This document shows positions 11,925 through 23,266 of a stretch of 64,000 nt of DNA, piece by piece (position 1 is the first letter of the stretch; the number at the start of each line of letters is the position of its first letter). The notes beneath the pieces are model-generated. The model had not been told where the DNA came from, did not search any database, and saw nothing but the letters and a program-made list of their open reading frames with translations. The stretch is taken from the NCBI GenBank assembly GCA_025667525.1, contig CM046875.1:288814140-288878139 (forward strand). Direction: 5' to 3'. Origin of the DNA: Glebionis coronaria (Eukaryota; Streptophyta; Magnoliopsida; Asterales; Asteraceae). Made by a program: the position numbers and the translations under genes.

Positions 11925-13707
11925 TGATAGGTGTGAAAACACCCATCCTTTTACCACTTATTTCTGGCTAAAACGAGACCAAAACACGTATTTAATATCA
12001 TTTGTTTGGAATTATGCGTGGTTTTTGTGTTTATTGTGTTTTCAGAGTCAACCGGGTGAATATTGAAGAAAACATGGGATTGCATGGGTTTTATCGAAGA
12101 AAAAGACTCAAGACGAAGTCTATTGTCCAAGAGATGCAAAAGATTTGAAGTCATTGTACCTATTTGAAGATTTATCGAAGAAAAGGGCTAAAGATGGAAG
12201 ATTCATATATGTCGAAGAACTCGAGCCTATTAAACAAAAGATTATAAGACGAGTTGGAATTATTCACCGACACTTCTCAAAATCCAAAGTCGGAAATGTT
12301 TATTTAAAGAAACGTAAAGACTAAATAACAAAGAAGAAAAGAAGCCCAAAAACAAAGTCCATTCACAAAGCCCACAAGAGACGCCTATATATAGGATTTC
12401 ACTTCACAAGTTTTGGAGTCTTAGTTTTTCATTTTTTTCATTTCTCTAGTTTTAGAGAGAGAAAGTTCCCAACTTTCTCTCACTAAATTTTTCTTTGTTT
12501 TCACCTTTTAAATTTAAGCTTTCTTTAATTTTTGTATTTTGAATCTCATTAATCTAATTCAAGTAAGCTTTTAAGTTCTTTATTCTCTTTCTACATTTCT
12601 TGATTCTACTTATTCCCTTATCCGAAATCTTTGATTTGATCCGAATCCTTCATTATTCGTGGTTGAATTTGAGGTTGTGTACTTAGAAAGTTCATTTCTT
12701 GCTTGTTCCTACATAAGCTTTCATTTGGTTTAAGCCATAATTTCTCTATTCTTATTGGCTTATTTCTTATTTTAGCTTTTTGGTTTTCGGATTTCATCAA
12801 GGTTTTAGTCACTCAAAAGTTTCGTTTATAAAATTTATGATTTTATGTTTTCGAAAGTTGTTAAATTTAAGCTTTTTGAAGTGTTTAAGTTGCGGGTGAT
12901 ATAGCTTATTGATTATGCTTATTGAGTTCTAAGGTTGCCACCATTTTCGGATTGATTTGAGCTTCCATCGCAATCTAAGGGTTTATACACATTCCGACGG
13001 TTGAGTGTTAGATCGCAATAACCCAAGAGGGTTTTACTTTGCGATCGGTTGACTTTTCCCCTTATTCTGATCTGGATTGCGATCGCTTATTGCGATCGCA
13101 TATTCCGACGGGATTTAAGGTTGTCTTAAGTCGAAACTCTGCCCGTTTTTAGTTTACAACTTTCCGATCTAGACTTTGCATTATTCCGATCTGACTTTCC
13201 TATCTAGATCATTCCGATCTGGATTTTGCGACCACATTGCATTCTGATAGAACAGCATTGCGATAGACCATATTCCGACAGCTTGCATTTTTGTATTCCG
13301 ATGTATTGTTTTGACACTTATTCCGATGGCACATTCCGATCTGGGATTCCGATGGACTAGTTTTAATGACATTCCGATAGATAAGAGTTTTTATATTCCA
13401 ATAGCTTAAGGTTTTAAGTTTTAAAGTTTTAGCAAAGTTTTTAAGTGTTAGTTTAATTAAGTTTTCAAAGTATTTTTCTAATCTTTTCTTTACGTTTTCA
13501 AGCTTTTATTTTTAACTCGTCAGTTTAATCTTTCAAAATTTATAATTTACTCAACGCCACTTACATTTATTTGCTATTAGTTTAAAATAGATAAACAAAC
13601 CAACACCTTTTTATTAACCAAGAACAAATCATTCCACTTTGAGCTGTGATCAATTCGAGGAGATACCGAGAACTAATCTGAACCCCATAGCAAAATCTCT
13701 AGTATCA
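11925..13707 (+). repeat. A 5' LTR
   Basis: 1,783 bp from tgataggtgtg to ctagtatca. A TATA-like tatatata is at about 12386-12393. A motif array at 12985-13400 mixes attccgat with ttgcgatcg. Confidence 0.92.
12985..13400 (+). repeat. Short-motif array in A 5' LTR
   Basis: Irregular copies of attccgatct and the palindrome gcgatcgc, about 15-20 in all. The same array in the 3' LTR (22535-22960) shows several C/T and A/G changes within motif copies. Confidence 0.75.
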
Positions 13708-13709
13708 AA

Positions 13710-13724
13710 TGGCGCCGCTGCCGG
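13710..13724 (+). promoter_or_regulatory. A primer-binding site (tRNA-Asp type)
   Basis: tggcgccgctgccgg starts two bases after the LTR. The TGGCGCC core is the tRNA-Asp-type site used by Athila elements (established knowledge). Confidence 0.8.
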
Positions 13725-13918
13725 CTCTTCTCGTTACGATTAACCGTTTTTTGTGAGAACTTGGATTTTGGGATCTGTTCACCGTGAACGTTACTTTTTC
13801 ATAAAATTTTCAAAAACAAAAAAAAATATAAAATTTTAAAAAATCATAAAAAATTTAAAAAAAAACCATAAAAACCAAAAATATTTCTTGCTTGCTTTGT
13901 TAGTCCTTTTGCAGGTGC

Positions 13919-15241
13919 ATGCGTACACGATCAACGTCTTATCAAGAGCCCGAGCCTCTCGAAGACTTAGACATGGCCGCTGTAAAAAACAACAACAATA
14001 ACCCACCTCTCAACAACAATAATAACAACAACAATAACAACCCACCTCTCAACAACAATAATAACAACAACAATGAACCGTTACCGGACAATCGCCCGAT
14101 GATTGAACTTTTGCAAGCACATGTAGACGGCAACAATGATCCAATTGTCATACCCGCGATTGCAGCCAACAACTTTGAGCTCAAATCCGGTTTTATCCAG
14201 ATGGTCTCTGCTCAACCATTCTTGGGGCGTACCATTGATGATCCTCATGACCACATCAAGAGATTCTTGCAACTCACGAATACGGTCAAATTCAATGGTG
14301 TTCCACAAGAGGTAATCCGTTTACAACTTTTTCCCTTTTCTTTAGAGGGATAAGCCCGGCATTGCCTTGCTAAGGAACCGCCACAAAGTATTCTTACGTG
14401 GACGGATTTGGAGACGAAATTTATCAACTACTTTTTCCCACCCTCTCGTACTACCGCTTTGCGGAATGAAATTATCAATTTTGAACAAAAGTACGATGAG
14501 TCTTTTAGTGAATCTTGGGACCGTTTCAAAGATCTTTTAAGAAAGTGCCCACAACATGGTTTTACCAAAGTGCACCAAATTAATACTTTTTATAATGGTT
14601 TAAGCATGAATGACCAAGATTCACTAAACAGTGCCTCAGGGGGTAATATTTTGGTTAAGACTTCCAATGCCGCTTGGGATATTATTGAAAATAAGTCTCG
14701 TGTGCAAACCAAGAGTGTGTGGACCAATGTTGCCAGTGCTAGTACTAGTGACAGCGACAAGCGACTTGAGAAAATTACTACACTTCTTGAATCGCTTGCC
14801 GCCCAAACCGCCAGCAACACCAACAGCATCAACGCTAAAAACGCCCAAGTCAATGCTGTCAGCCAACCATGTGAAATCTGCGGGGGTCCTCACTCTTACA
14901 CCACTTGTACCGCCACCCAAGACTACCCTGCTGAGAATGTGAATGCAGCATACGGTACCTATCCTCCGGCCGCTTATCAAGCTCGTCCTCAAGGTGACCG
15001 CAACTTGCTTAGCTACCGTTCGAACAACTATCTCTCACCACCCGGTTTTCCTCCTAACAACCCAAACCAACAACAAAACCTCAATCGCCCTCCTCAACAA
15101 CAACAACAACCTCGTACACCATACATACCACCTCACAAACAACCATATCCACCTCAAAGAAACAACCAAGTTTACCAACAACCTGCTTATCAACCACCCG
15201 CATACAATGCTCCTCCCAACCAACCCACCGCATTACACTAA
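13919..15241 (+). pseudogene. gag: A gag
   Basis: Starts ATGCGTACACG (MRTRSTSYQEPEP), the usual Athila Gag start, then poly-Asn stretches coded by an AAC/AAT repeat of about 45 bp (13988-14076). The capsid-like region follows (TFYNGLSMNDQDSLNSASGG), then a zinc knuckle CEICGGPHSYTTC (C-X2-C-X3-H-X4-C) and a Gln/Pro/Asn-rich tail. In-frame stops occur at 14351-14353 and 15239-15241, but the frame is shared with the downstream protease ORF, so gag and pol were one frame. Gag packages the RNA in cytoplasmic particles. Confidence 0.85.
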
Positions 15242-15256
15242 GATATTGGAACCTAC

Positions 15257-17569
15257 ATGAGGACTAATGATGTGATCGTGGACAATCTCCAACGGGAAGT
15301 GCTAAACTTGAAAGCAGACCTGGTGAAACAAGGGAACGATCTAAGAGCTGATATGAGAAACACTTTGGATAGTCAAACGAATGACTTAAGGAACATGATG
15401 GCTAGTTTCTTCCAAGGTAATCAACCCTCTTCTTCGGGTACTCTTCCGAGTAACACCGTTGCGAATCCAAGAGGGGAGATGAAAGCAATCACCACCCGTA
15501 GTGCCAAAGGTACCAAGGAACCCGATCTTCCTATACCTCCACCGGTGATTGTGACAACGGAAAACGAGTCACCTGCTCCTATTCCTCATCCTTATACTTC
15601 CCCAATTTCTCCACCTCTTACTTCTACCCCCCCCCCTCCACCCAAGGATGTGAGTGATCCTATTCTCCCAAAGCCTTCCTCTTCTTCCGATATACCTTAT
15701 CCATCAAGGTTGAGGAAAGAGAAGCTCAAAAGCAAGGATGATATTCAGGTTTTGAACTTTCTCAAAATGTTTAAACAATTGAATTTTAACATCTCCTTTG
15801 CTGAGGCTCTCGCTCACATGCCCAAATACGCGAAAATGTTCAAAGATCTTCTTAGCGACAAGGAGAAGCTTCTTCATATTGCTAACAACCAACTTAATGA
15901 GAATTGCTCTGCAGTGCTCTTACAGAAATTGCCAACTAAACTTGGTGATCCGGGTGGTTTCTTAATCCCTTGCAACTTCCCAGGAGTAGAGAATTGCATG
16001 GCCCTAGCCGATCTAGGTGCCAGTATTAACTTAATGCCCTTAAGCGTTTGGAAGCAATTATCTCTCCCTGAGCTAGTCCCCACCAAAATGACTTTGGAAT
16101 TAGCTAACCGTACGGTTGCTTATCCAGTGGGGATAGCCGAAGACGTCTTTGTAGGAGTCGACAAATTCACTTTTCCTGCCGATTTCGTCATCGTCGACTA
16201 CGAGATGGACCCTCGTGTGCCATTAATTGTTGGTCGTCCATTCCTGAGGACCGATCGCACTCTCATCGATGTTGAAGCCGGTGAGCTTATCATGAGAGTG
16301 GGTGATGATAAAATCGTCTTCAACATGGGTAAGTTTTCTAAACAGCCTTATTCAAACGAGAGTGTTAATTGTATTGACGTTCTTGATGAGGCTTGTGAAG
16401 AACACTTCAAAGATGCTTGTAAAAGTATTCCTACCTCTCTTCCCAATGTTGAGACCGTTTACTCTATTGATTCATCACTATCTCTATTTGGAGAAAGTGA
16501 TTTCCTTTGGAAAGATTTGGAAGCCACCATGGGAGATGTGAACTTAGAACATGCCGATTCTCCCTCCGATTGGGATGAAGATCTTCGCCTCATTGAGAAC
16601 ATTCTTAAAGAAGACAATATTTCTCCACCATCTTCTACGGTTATTGCTATCGATGCTCCGGCTTTGAAAACGCCTCCCATCGAAAATCCTCCGGATTTAG
16701 AACTTAAGGAGTTGCCGCCCCATCTCGAGTACGTGTTCCTTGAAGAAAACAATAAGTCGCCCGTCATCATCGCGAAGGACTTGAAAGAAGACGAAAAATC
16801 TCGCCTCATCGCCGTGCTTAAAGATCATAAGAAGGCAATTGCTTGGAAAATTTCCGATATCCGCGGAATTGATCCAAACTTTTGTACTCACAAGATTCTC
16901 GTGGAAGATGACTTTAAACCCGCAATCCAGAGCCAAAGAAGGGTTAATCCTCGAATTCATGACGTCATCAAACAAGAGGTTATCAAACTTCTAGATGCCG
17001 GCTTGATCTACCCTATTTCGGATTCGCCGTGGGTAAGTCCCGTCCATTGTGTGCCCAAGAAGGGCGGAATAACCGTTGTTTCCAATGAACACAACGAGTT
17101 GATTCCCACTCGTCTCGTTACTGGGTGGAGAGTTTGTATTGATTATCGCAAGCTCAATGATGCCACGAGAAAAGATCACTTTCCTCTTCCCTTCATGGAT
17201 CAAATGCTCGAGCGTCTAGCGGGTAATGATTATTACTTCTTTTTAGACGGTTTCTTCGGGTATTTTCAAATTCCCATCGATCCCAAGGACCAAGAAAAGA
17301 CCACATTCAGTTGTCCCTACGAAACATTCCAAAGGTGTAAGATGGCTATCTTCCATGACATGGTGGAAGACACTATGGAAGTATTCATGGATGATTTCTC
17401 GGTTTATGGCGATTCATTCTCTGCTTGCCTTGCCAATTTAGAACGTATGCTTAAGCGGTGTGAAGACACTCGCCTTGTTCTTAATTGGGAAAAAAGCCAT
17501 TTCATGGTAAAAGAGGGCATCGTGCTAGGACACAAGATCTCTAAAGCCGGTCTTGAAGTAGACCGCTAA
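15257..17569 (+). pseudogene. pol: A pol: protease and reverse transcriptase
   Basis: A 770-codon continuation of the gag frame. A Pro-rich linker precedes an aspartic protease with LADLGASINLMP (catalytic Asp about residue 252) and IVGRPFLRT. RT follows: WRVCIDYRKLNDATRKDHFP and FFLDGFFGYFQIPID, with the catalytic FMDDFSVYG at about residues 710-713. Between TTFSCPY and ETFQRCKMAIF (junction near 17320) roughly 17-18 codons that Athila RTs normally have, including the FGL-type motif, are missing in frame. That should abolish RT activity. A small deletion just before taa 17567-17569 shifts frame; RT/RNase H continues from about 17570 in the third frame. Confidence 0.88.
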
Positions 17570-18239
17570 AGTCGATGTTATTTCTAAGTTGCCTCCACCT
17601 TCAACCGTGAAGGGTGTGAGAAGTTTCCTCGGTCATGCGGGCTTTTACCGACGTTTCATCAAAGATTTTTCTAAAATCGCTCGCCCGATGACCCACCTCT
17701 TGGAAGAAGATACTCCCTTTATCTTTTTCACAGAGTGTCTTGAAGCCTTCAACTTGCTTAAGGATAAGCTAACTAAGGCACCCGTCTTGGTTACCCCTAA
17801 TTGGGAGCTTCCCTTCGAGTTGATGTGCGATGCTAGCGACTTTGCTATTGGTGCGGTTTTGGGCCAAAGAGTGAACAAACACTTCCAACCGATCCATTAC
17901 GCTAGCAAGACAATGACAGGGGCTCAATTGCATTACACGACAACCGAAAAAGAGCTTTTAGCTGTTGTCTAGGCCTTTGAAAAGTTCCGCCCCTATCTTG
18001 TCTTTTCCACCACAATCGTTTATACCGATCATTCCGCGTTGAAGTACTTGTTGACTAAACAAGATTCCAAACCAAGACTTCTTCGCTGGGTTTTGCTACT
18101 CCAAGAATTTAAAATCGAAATTCGCGATAAAAAAGGAGCTGAAAACCTAGCCGCGGATCATCTCAGTAGACTTGAGGATCCTTAACTGGGGGATCATCCG
18201 AACAAATAAATCAATGATTCTTTTCCCCTGGAGACCTTA
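17570..18239 (+). pseudogene. pol: A pol: RT C-terminus and RNase H
   Basis: In the third frame: the RT connection (LGHAGFYRRFIKDFSKIARPM), then RNase H with MCDASDFAIGAVLGQ (first Asp), TTTEKELLAVV (Glu), [11 protein letters not shown] (Asp) and [11 protein letters not shown] (Asp). A tag at 17970-17972 interrupts it and a taa lies at about 18183. The frame is the same as the integrase ORF that follows. Confidence 0.85.
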
Positions 18240-19556
18240 ATGTCTATCAACTCGACTTCTGATGAAATCCCGTGGTTTCCGGACATTGCAAACTACTTAG
18301 CGGGTGGAATTCTCATTGACGGGTTAACATCCCAGCAAAAGAAAAAGTTCTTCAAAGACATTAACACTTACTTTTGGGATGACCCGTATCTATTCAAACA
18401 ATGTGCTGATTTGATTATTCGCCGATGTGCTGATGGACCGACAACTTTAGAAATCCTTGACGCTTGCCACAAAGGACCCACCGGTGGCCACTTTGGTCCC
18501 AACTACACCGCCAAAAAAGTGTTTGCCTCGGGATTTTATTGGCACACCATTTACCGTGATGCTCACGAGATGGATAAACGTTGTGATGCTTGCCAAAAAC
18601 AAGGTAAGATCACACATAAAGATGAGATGCCTCAAAATTTCATACAAGAATGTGAAATCTTTGATGTTTGGGGTATCGACTTTATGGGGCCATTCCCTTC
18701 ATCTAAAGGAAACAAATACATTCTTGTAGCCATTGACTATGTCTCCAAATGGGTTGAAGCCAAAGCTTTACCTACTAATGACGCAAGGGTGGTTTGTAAC
18801 TTTTTGAAGTCGCTATTCGCTAGATTCGGTGTGCCTCGTGCCATTATTAGTGATCGCGGGACTCATTTTTGCAATGACCAATTCGCAAGAGTCATGGCTA
18901 AGTATGGTGTAAATCATCGTCTTTCCACCGCCTACCACCCACAAACTAATGGTCAGGCTGAAATCTCTAACCGAGGATTAAAGCGAATTCTTAAAAGAAC
19001 CATGGGAGAGCATCGTGGCTCATGGACTGACAAACTTGATGATGCTTTGTGGGCTTTTCGTACCGCTTACAAGACTCTGATTGGTTGTACACCATATCGT
19101 CTTGTGTACGGGAAAGCATGCCACCTCCCCATTGAGTTGGAGCACAAGGCTTACTGGGCCTTGAAGTGGGCTAATTTTGATATCAACAAAGCCGGTGACC
19201 TACGCAAGATCCAACTCAATGAGCTGAATGAACTCCGTAATGAGGCTTATGAAAATTCTTTGATCTATAAGGAAAAGACTAAGTTCATTCACGACTCTAA
19301 GATTAAAAACCGAGAGTTCCAAGTTGGAGACAAAGTTTTACTCTTTAACTCTCGGTTGAAAATCTTTTCGGGCAAGCTGAAATCTCGTTGGTCCGGCCCA
19401 TTCACCATTACCCAAATTTTTCCATATCGTACTCTCGAGCTCGCTCAACCTAATGGACCTAATTTTAAGGTGAATGGCCAACGAGTGAAGTTGTACTTTG
19501 GTGAGGACATCTCTCATGAGATGACTACATCCCTCACCACGTTCCCCATAAACTAA
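18240..19556 (+). CDS. pol: A pol: integrase
   Basis: An open 438-codon segment, the best preserved enzyme in the window. The zinc-binding HHCC is at about H77, H84, C115, C118. The catalytic core has D147 (WGIDFMGPF), D205 (IISDRGTHF) and E241 (NGQAEISNR), with 35 residues between the second Asp and the Glu, the standard DD35E spacing. The C-terminal region holds [15 protein letters not shown] and SRWSGPFTI. The first ATG is merely the first Met after a stop; the natural product is cleaved from a polyprotein. Integrase inserts retrotransposon cDNA into nuclear DNA. No chromodomain is seen, as expected for Athila. In this copy upstream stops would prevent its synthesis. Confidence 0.85.
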   Translation: MSINSTSDEIPWFPDIANYLAGGILIDGLTSQQKKKFFKDINTYFWDDPYLFKQCADLIIRRCADGPTTLEILDACHKGPTGGHFGPNYTAKKVFASGFYWHTIYRDAHEMDKRCDACQKQGKITHKDEMPQNFIQECEIFDVWGIDFMGPFPSSKGNKYILVAIDYVSKWVEAKALPTNDARVVCNFLKSLFARFGVPRAIISDRGTHFCNDQFARVMAKYGVNHRLSTAYHPQTNGQAEISNRGLKRILKRTMGEHRGSWTDKLDDALWAFRTAYKTLIGCTPYRLVYGKACHLPIELEHKAYWALKWANFDINKAGDLRKIQLNELNELRNEAYENSLIYKEKTKFIHDSKIKNREFQVGDKVLLFNSRLKIFSGKLKSRWSGPFTITQIFPYRTLELAQPNGPNFKVNGQRVKLYFGEDISHEMTTSLTTFPIN

Positions 19557-19604
19557 TTTTGGGTCGAGTCAGGCTCGTGACTCGGTTATCAAAAACAAGC
19601 GCTC

Positions 19605-19622
19605 CTCGGGAGGCAACCCGAG
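19605..19622 (+). promoter_or_regulatory. Hairpin just downstream of A pol
   Basis: ctcggg-aggcaa-cccgag forms a 6-bp perfect stem with a 6-nt loop, about 50 nt after the integrase stop. A variant of the same phrase is present in both B copies (about 11084 and 33905). Confidence 0.55.
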
Positions 19623-20500
19623 TATCTATCCTTTTCTGTTTTACCCTCCTAAGTGTAGGGGGACCTATATAGGTTGCTTGTGTTTGTGTGTGATGTGATT
19701 ATAGGGAAGAATGCACTTTTGGAATCTTTGAAGAACCATGCTTCCGTGTTATCCGAAATCCGGTTCTATCTCTCAACTATCGTGATTCAATTTTCTTCAT
19801 ACTCACATTTGAAATTGATCACGTTAGTCGTCTCTTCCTTCACTTGATTTAAATAACGTGCACAATGTCATAAGTGTAGGGGAGACTTTTCCCACATGCT
19901 TAAACATTGAGGACAATGTTTATCTTAAGTGTAGGGGGGATTTCTATCGATGTTTTAAGTGGACTTTTCAATGAAAATTCCTTCATTTAACCGGAAAATC
20001 ATCTTTTTCAGCATTTTTCAAATTTTTAATTAACTTTGGCCATTTATTCATAATTTTTAAATTTTTATCGTTGCTTTCATATGTATATATCCCGCAATAA
20101 AGTCAAAAAAATTAATAAAGTGGTGTAGCTAGTTTAGAAGTCTTTGACATATTAGGCCCGTTGCGATTATTTTGAGTCAACCCGAATAGACTTATCCAAG
20201 TTTATTCTAACTAGTATCCTTAACCATGTAGACCTTAATTGGTTTATTAGGCTAAGTATCCACGAGTCTCATTACTTGAGATTTTAAATTGTGGAGAACG
20301 AGAAATGATAGAGTCAATTATAAGTCGGTATTCTTGCACAAGCTCACTTGGTGTAATTATTTGCCTATTCTCCCATCATTTGCTAATAATTTATCTGCAA
20401 TAAGTAAGGTCGTACGATTTGAAAAGTTACTTAGCTTCTAGCCCAAGATCGTTTAAAAGTTGCTCGGTAATGATAAGAGTTCATAGCCAAGGCATAACTT

Positions 20501-20692
20501 ATGAAGCGGGGCGTGAAGTTTGGCGAGTCCGAAAAGGCCCTAACAAGGCATGAGGATTCAATCTTATTGCTAAAGATAGAAGGTGATGTGAAAAGCATTA
20601 TTCCCAAAATCAATATGAAGGATCAAGACTCACGACGAAAAGCAATCAACTCCCATAAAGATCATGGAGAAGTCTATCTGAAAAGACCCTAA
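20501..20692 (+). other. Conserved small ORF in A post-pol block
   Basis: 63 codons beginning ATG AAG CGG (GESEKALTRHEDSILLLK). It shares its frame and much of its sequence with the B frames at 9815-10015 and 32640-32840. It is the only copy with an ATG. No known domain is recognised; see the B entry for doubts about coding. Confidence 0.35.
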
Positions 20693-21464
20693 CAAGGTAT
20701 GAGGATAAATAGATCCAAGTCCGAAAAGGAGGCGGATCGTTGTATCTCAAAATCCCAATTAGAGATTGAAGAAATAATCATGAAGTCGTGGTCAACAAAG
20801 TTGGAGTACCCCTCAAAAGTCTCCAAGTGAAGAAACTCTATTAACAAAGAGAAGACCATTATCTCAAGAACGTCTCTCGAAGATATGAAGTATGAAGTAC
20901 ATGCCAAATATCGGCCCGAGAAAGGTCTCAAATCGTGAACCGAGTTATGCCAAGATATGAACTTTTTGATATCCCGAGAAGCAGTTTTAAGAGATTTTGT
21001 CCTTTAGCTAACTATTGATCAAATCGTCCTACTTTGCTTTCATCCTAAATGAACTATAGAAATAAGTCCAAAAATGCATCTTCATGATCATTCTAAGACA
21101 AAAATATAATATAAGAGATACACCTAGGAATAAGGGAGTTTAAGTATTTAATTAAGCCATGTGTGTAAGTGTTTGATATGCTAACTTATAATAACAATGA
21201 TCTCGTTTTTAAGCTTAGTTTGGGGAACGTGAAACTTGAGGGTGATGAATCGTCGCAGCACCGAAGCCCTAATGTAAGTCTTAGGTCTCTTTGCAAGTTA
21301 TTTCTAGATAGCTATTTTATATCCTTTTGTTTACTTTAAAGTTTTAATCTCTCGTAGTACTTTAATTTTTGTTTATAACGTTAATAAGGCCAAGGTTGAT
21401 TGATTAAGAGAAAAGTGTAAAATTGCTTTATCACTAAGCATTGCATGAGGGCATGGCAATGGTT

Positions 21465-21478
21465 AAGTGTAGGGGATT
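21465..21478 (+). promoter_or_regulatory. A polypurine tract
   Basis: aagtgtaggggatt immediately precedes the 3' LTR, the expected place for plus-strand priming. Confidence 0.75.
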
Positions 21479-23266
21479 TGATAGGTGTGAAAACACCCAT
21501 CCTTTTACGAATTATTTCTGGCTAAAATGAGACCAAAACACGTATTTAATATCATTTGTTAGGAATTATGCGTGTTTTTTGTGTTTATTGTGTTTTCAGA
21601 GTCAACCGGGTGAATATTGAAGAAAACATGGGATTGCACGGGTTTTATCGAAGAAAAAGACTCAAGACGAAGTCTATTGTCCAAGAGATGCAAAAGATTT
21701 GAAGTCATTGTACCTATTTGAAGATTTATCGAAGAAAAGGGCCAAAGATGGAAGATTCATATATGTCGAAGAACTCGAGTCTATTAAACAAAAGATTATA
21801 AGACGAGTTGGAATTATTCATCGACACTTCTCAAAATCCAAAGTCGGAAACGTTTATTTAAAGAAACGTAAAGACTAAAGAAGAAAGAAGAAAAGAAGCC
21901 CAAAAACAAAGCCCATTCACAAAGCCCACAAGAGACGCCTATATATAGGATTTCACTTCATAAGTTTTGGAGTCTTAGTTTTTCATTTTTTTCATTTCTC
22001 TAGTTTTAGAGAGAGAAAGTTCCCAACTTTCTCTCACTAAATTTTTCTTTGTTTTCACCTTTTAAATTTAAGCTTTCTTTAATTTTGTATTTTGAATCTC
22101 ATTAATCTAATTCAAGTAAGCTTTTAAGTTCTTTATTCTCTTTCTACATTTCTTGATTCTACTTATTCCCTTATCCGAAATCTTTGATTTGATCCGAATC
22201 CTTCATTATTCGTGGTTGAATTTGAGGTTGTGTATTTAGAAAGTTCATTTCTTGCTTGTTCCTACATAAGCTTTCATTTGGTTTAAGCCATAAGTTCTCT
22301 ATGCTTATTGGCTTATTTCTTATTTTAGCTTATTGGTTTTCGGATTTCATCAAGGTTTTAGTCACTCAAAAGTTTCGTTTATAAAATTTATGATTTTATG
22401 TTTTCGAAAGTTGTTAAATTTAAGCTTTTTGAAGTGTTTAAGTTGCGGGTGATTTAGCTTATTGATTATGCTTATTGAGTTCTAAGGTTTCCACCATTTT
22501 CGGATTGATTTGAGCTTCCATCGCAATCTAAGGGTTTATACACATTCCGACGGTTGAGTGTTAGATCGCAATAACCCAAGAGGGTTTTACTTTGCGATCA
22601 GTTGACTTTTTCCCCTTATTCCGATATGGATTGCGATCGCTTATTGCGATCGCATATTCCGACGGGATTTAAGGTTGTCTTAAGTCGAAACTCTGCCCGT
22701 TTTTAGTTTACAACTTTCCGATCTGGACTTTGCATTATTCCGATCTGACTTTCCGATCTAGATCATTCCGATCTGGATTTTGCGACCACATTGCATTCCG
22801 ATAGAACAGCATTGCGATAGACCATATTCCGACAGCTTGCATTTTTGTATTCCGATGGATTGTTTTGACACTTATTCTGATGGCACATTCCGATTTGGGA
22901 TTCCGATGGACTAGTTTTAATCACATTCCGATAGATAAGAGTTTTTATATTCCGATAGCTTAAGGTTTTAAGTTTTAAAGTTTTAACAAAGTTTTTAAGT
23001 GTTAGTTTAATTAAGTTTTCAAAGTATTTTTCTAATCTTTTCTTTACGTTTTCAAGCTTTTATTTTTAACTCGTCAATTTAATTTAATCTTTCAAAGTTT
23101 ATAATTTACTCAACGCCACTTGCATTTATTTGCTATTAGTTTAAAATAGATAAACAAACCAACACCTTTTTATTAACCAAGAACAAATCATTCCACTTTG
23201 AGCTGTGATCAATTCGAGGAGATACCGAGAACTAATCTGAACCCCATAGCAAAATCTCTAGTATCA
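21479..23266 (+). repeat. A 3' LTR
   Basis: 1,788 bp, matching the 5' LTR with about 2% differences by eye and a 5-bp length change (tttaa) near 23080. It is followed by the duplication catag at 23267-23271. Confidence 0.92.

Larger units (their letters stand above)
19557..21464 (+). other. A post-pol non-coding region
   Basis: Nearly 2 kb without a recognised gene. It holds PPT-like aagtgtagggg motifs at about 19650, 19873 and 19927, a hairpin (19605-19622), and the conserved block with the repeated phrase ccctaacaaggYatgagg (about 20537 and 20687). A 63-codon ATG frame (20501-20692) lies in that block. Confidence 0.7.
11925..23266 (+). mobile_element. Element A: full-length Athila-lineage Gypsy retrotransposon
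   Basis: An 11,342-bp element with LTRs at 11925-13707 and 21479-23266, flanked by the duplication catag (11920-11924 and 23267-23271). It has a PBS, gag-protease-RT-RNase H-integrase order, a long non-coding post-pol region and a polypurine tract. By eye the LTRs differ at roughly 35-40 sites (about 2%). The empty target site survives in B copy 2 near 34750. Several stops, a frameshift and an RT deletion make this copy defective. Confidence 0.93.

Noticed and set aside
13942..14184. Leu-rich minus-strand ORF, membrane-like
   Set aside because: Antisense shadow of the poly-Asn codons in A gag.
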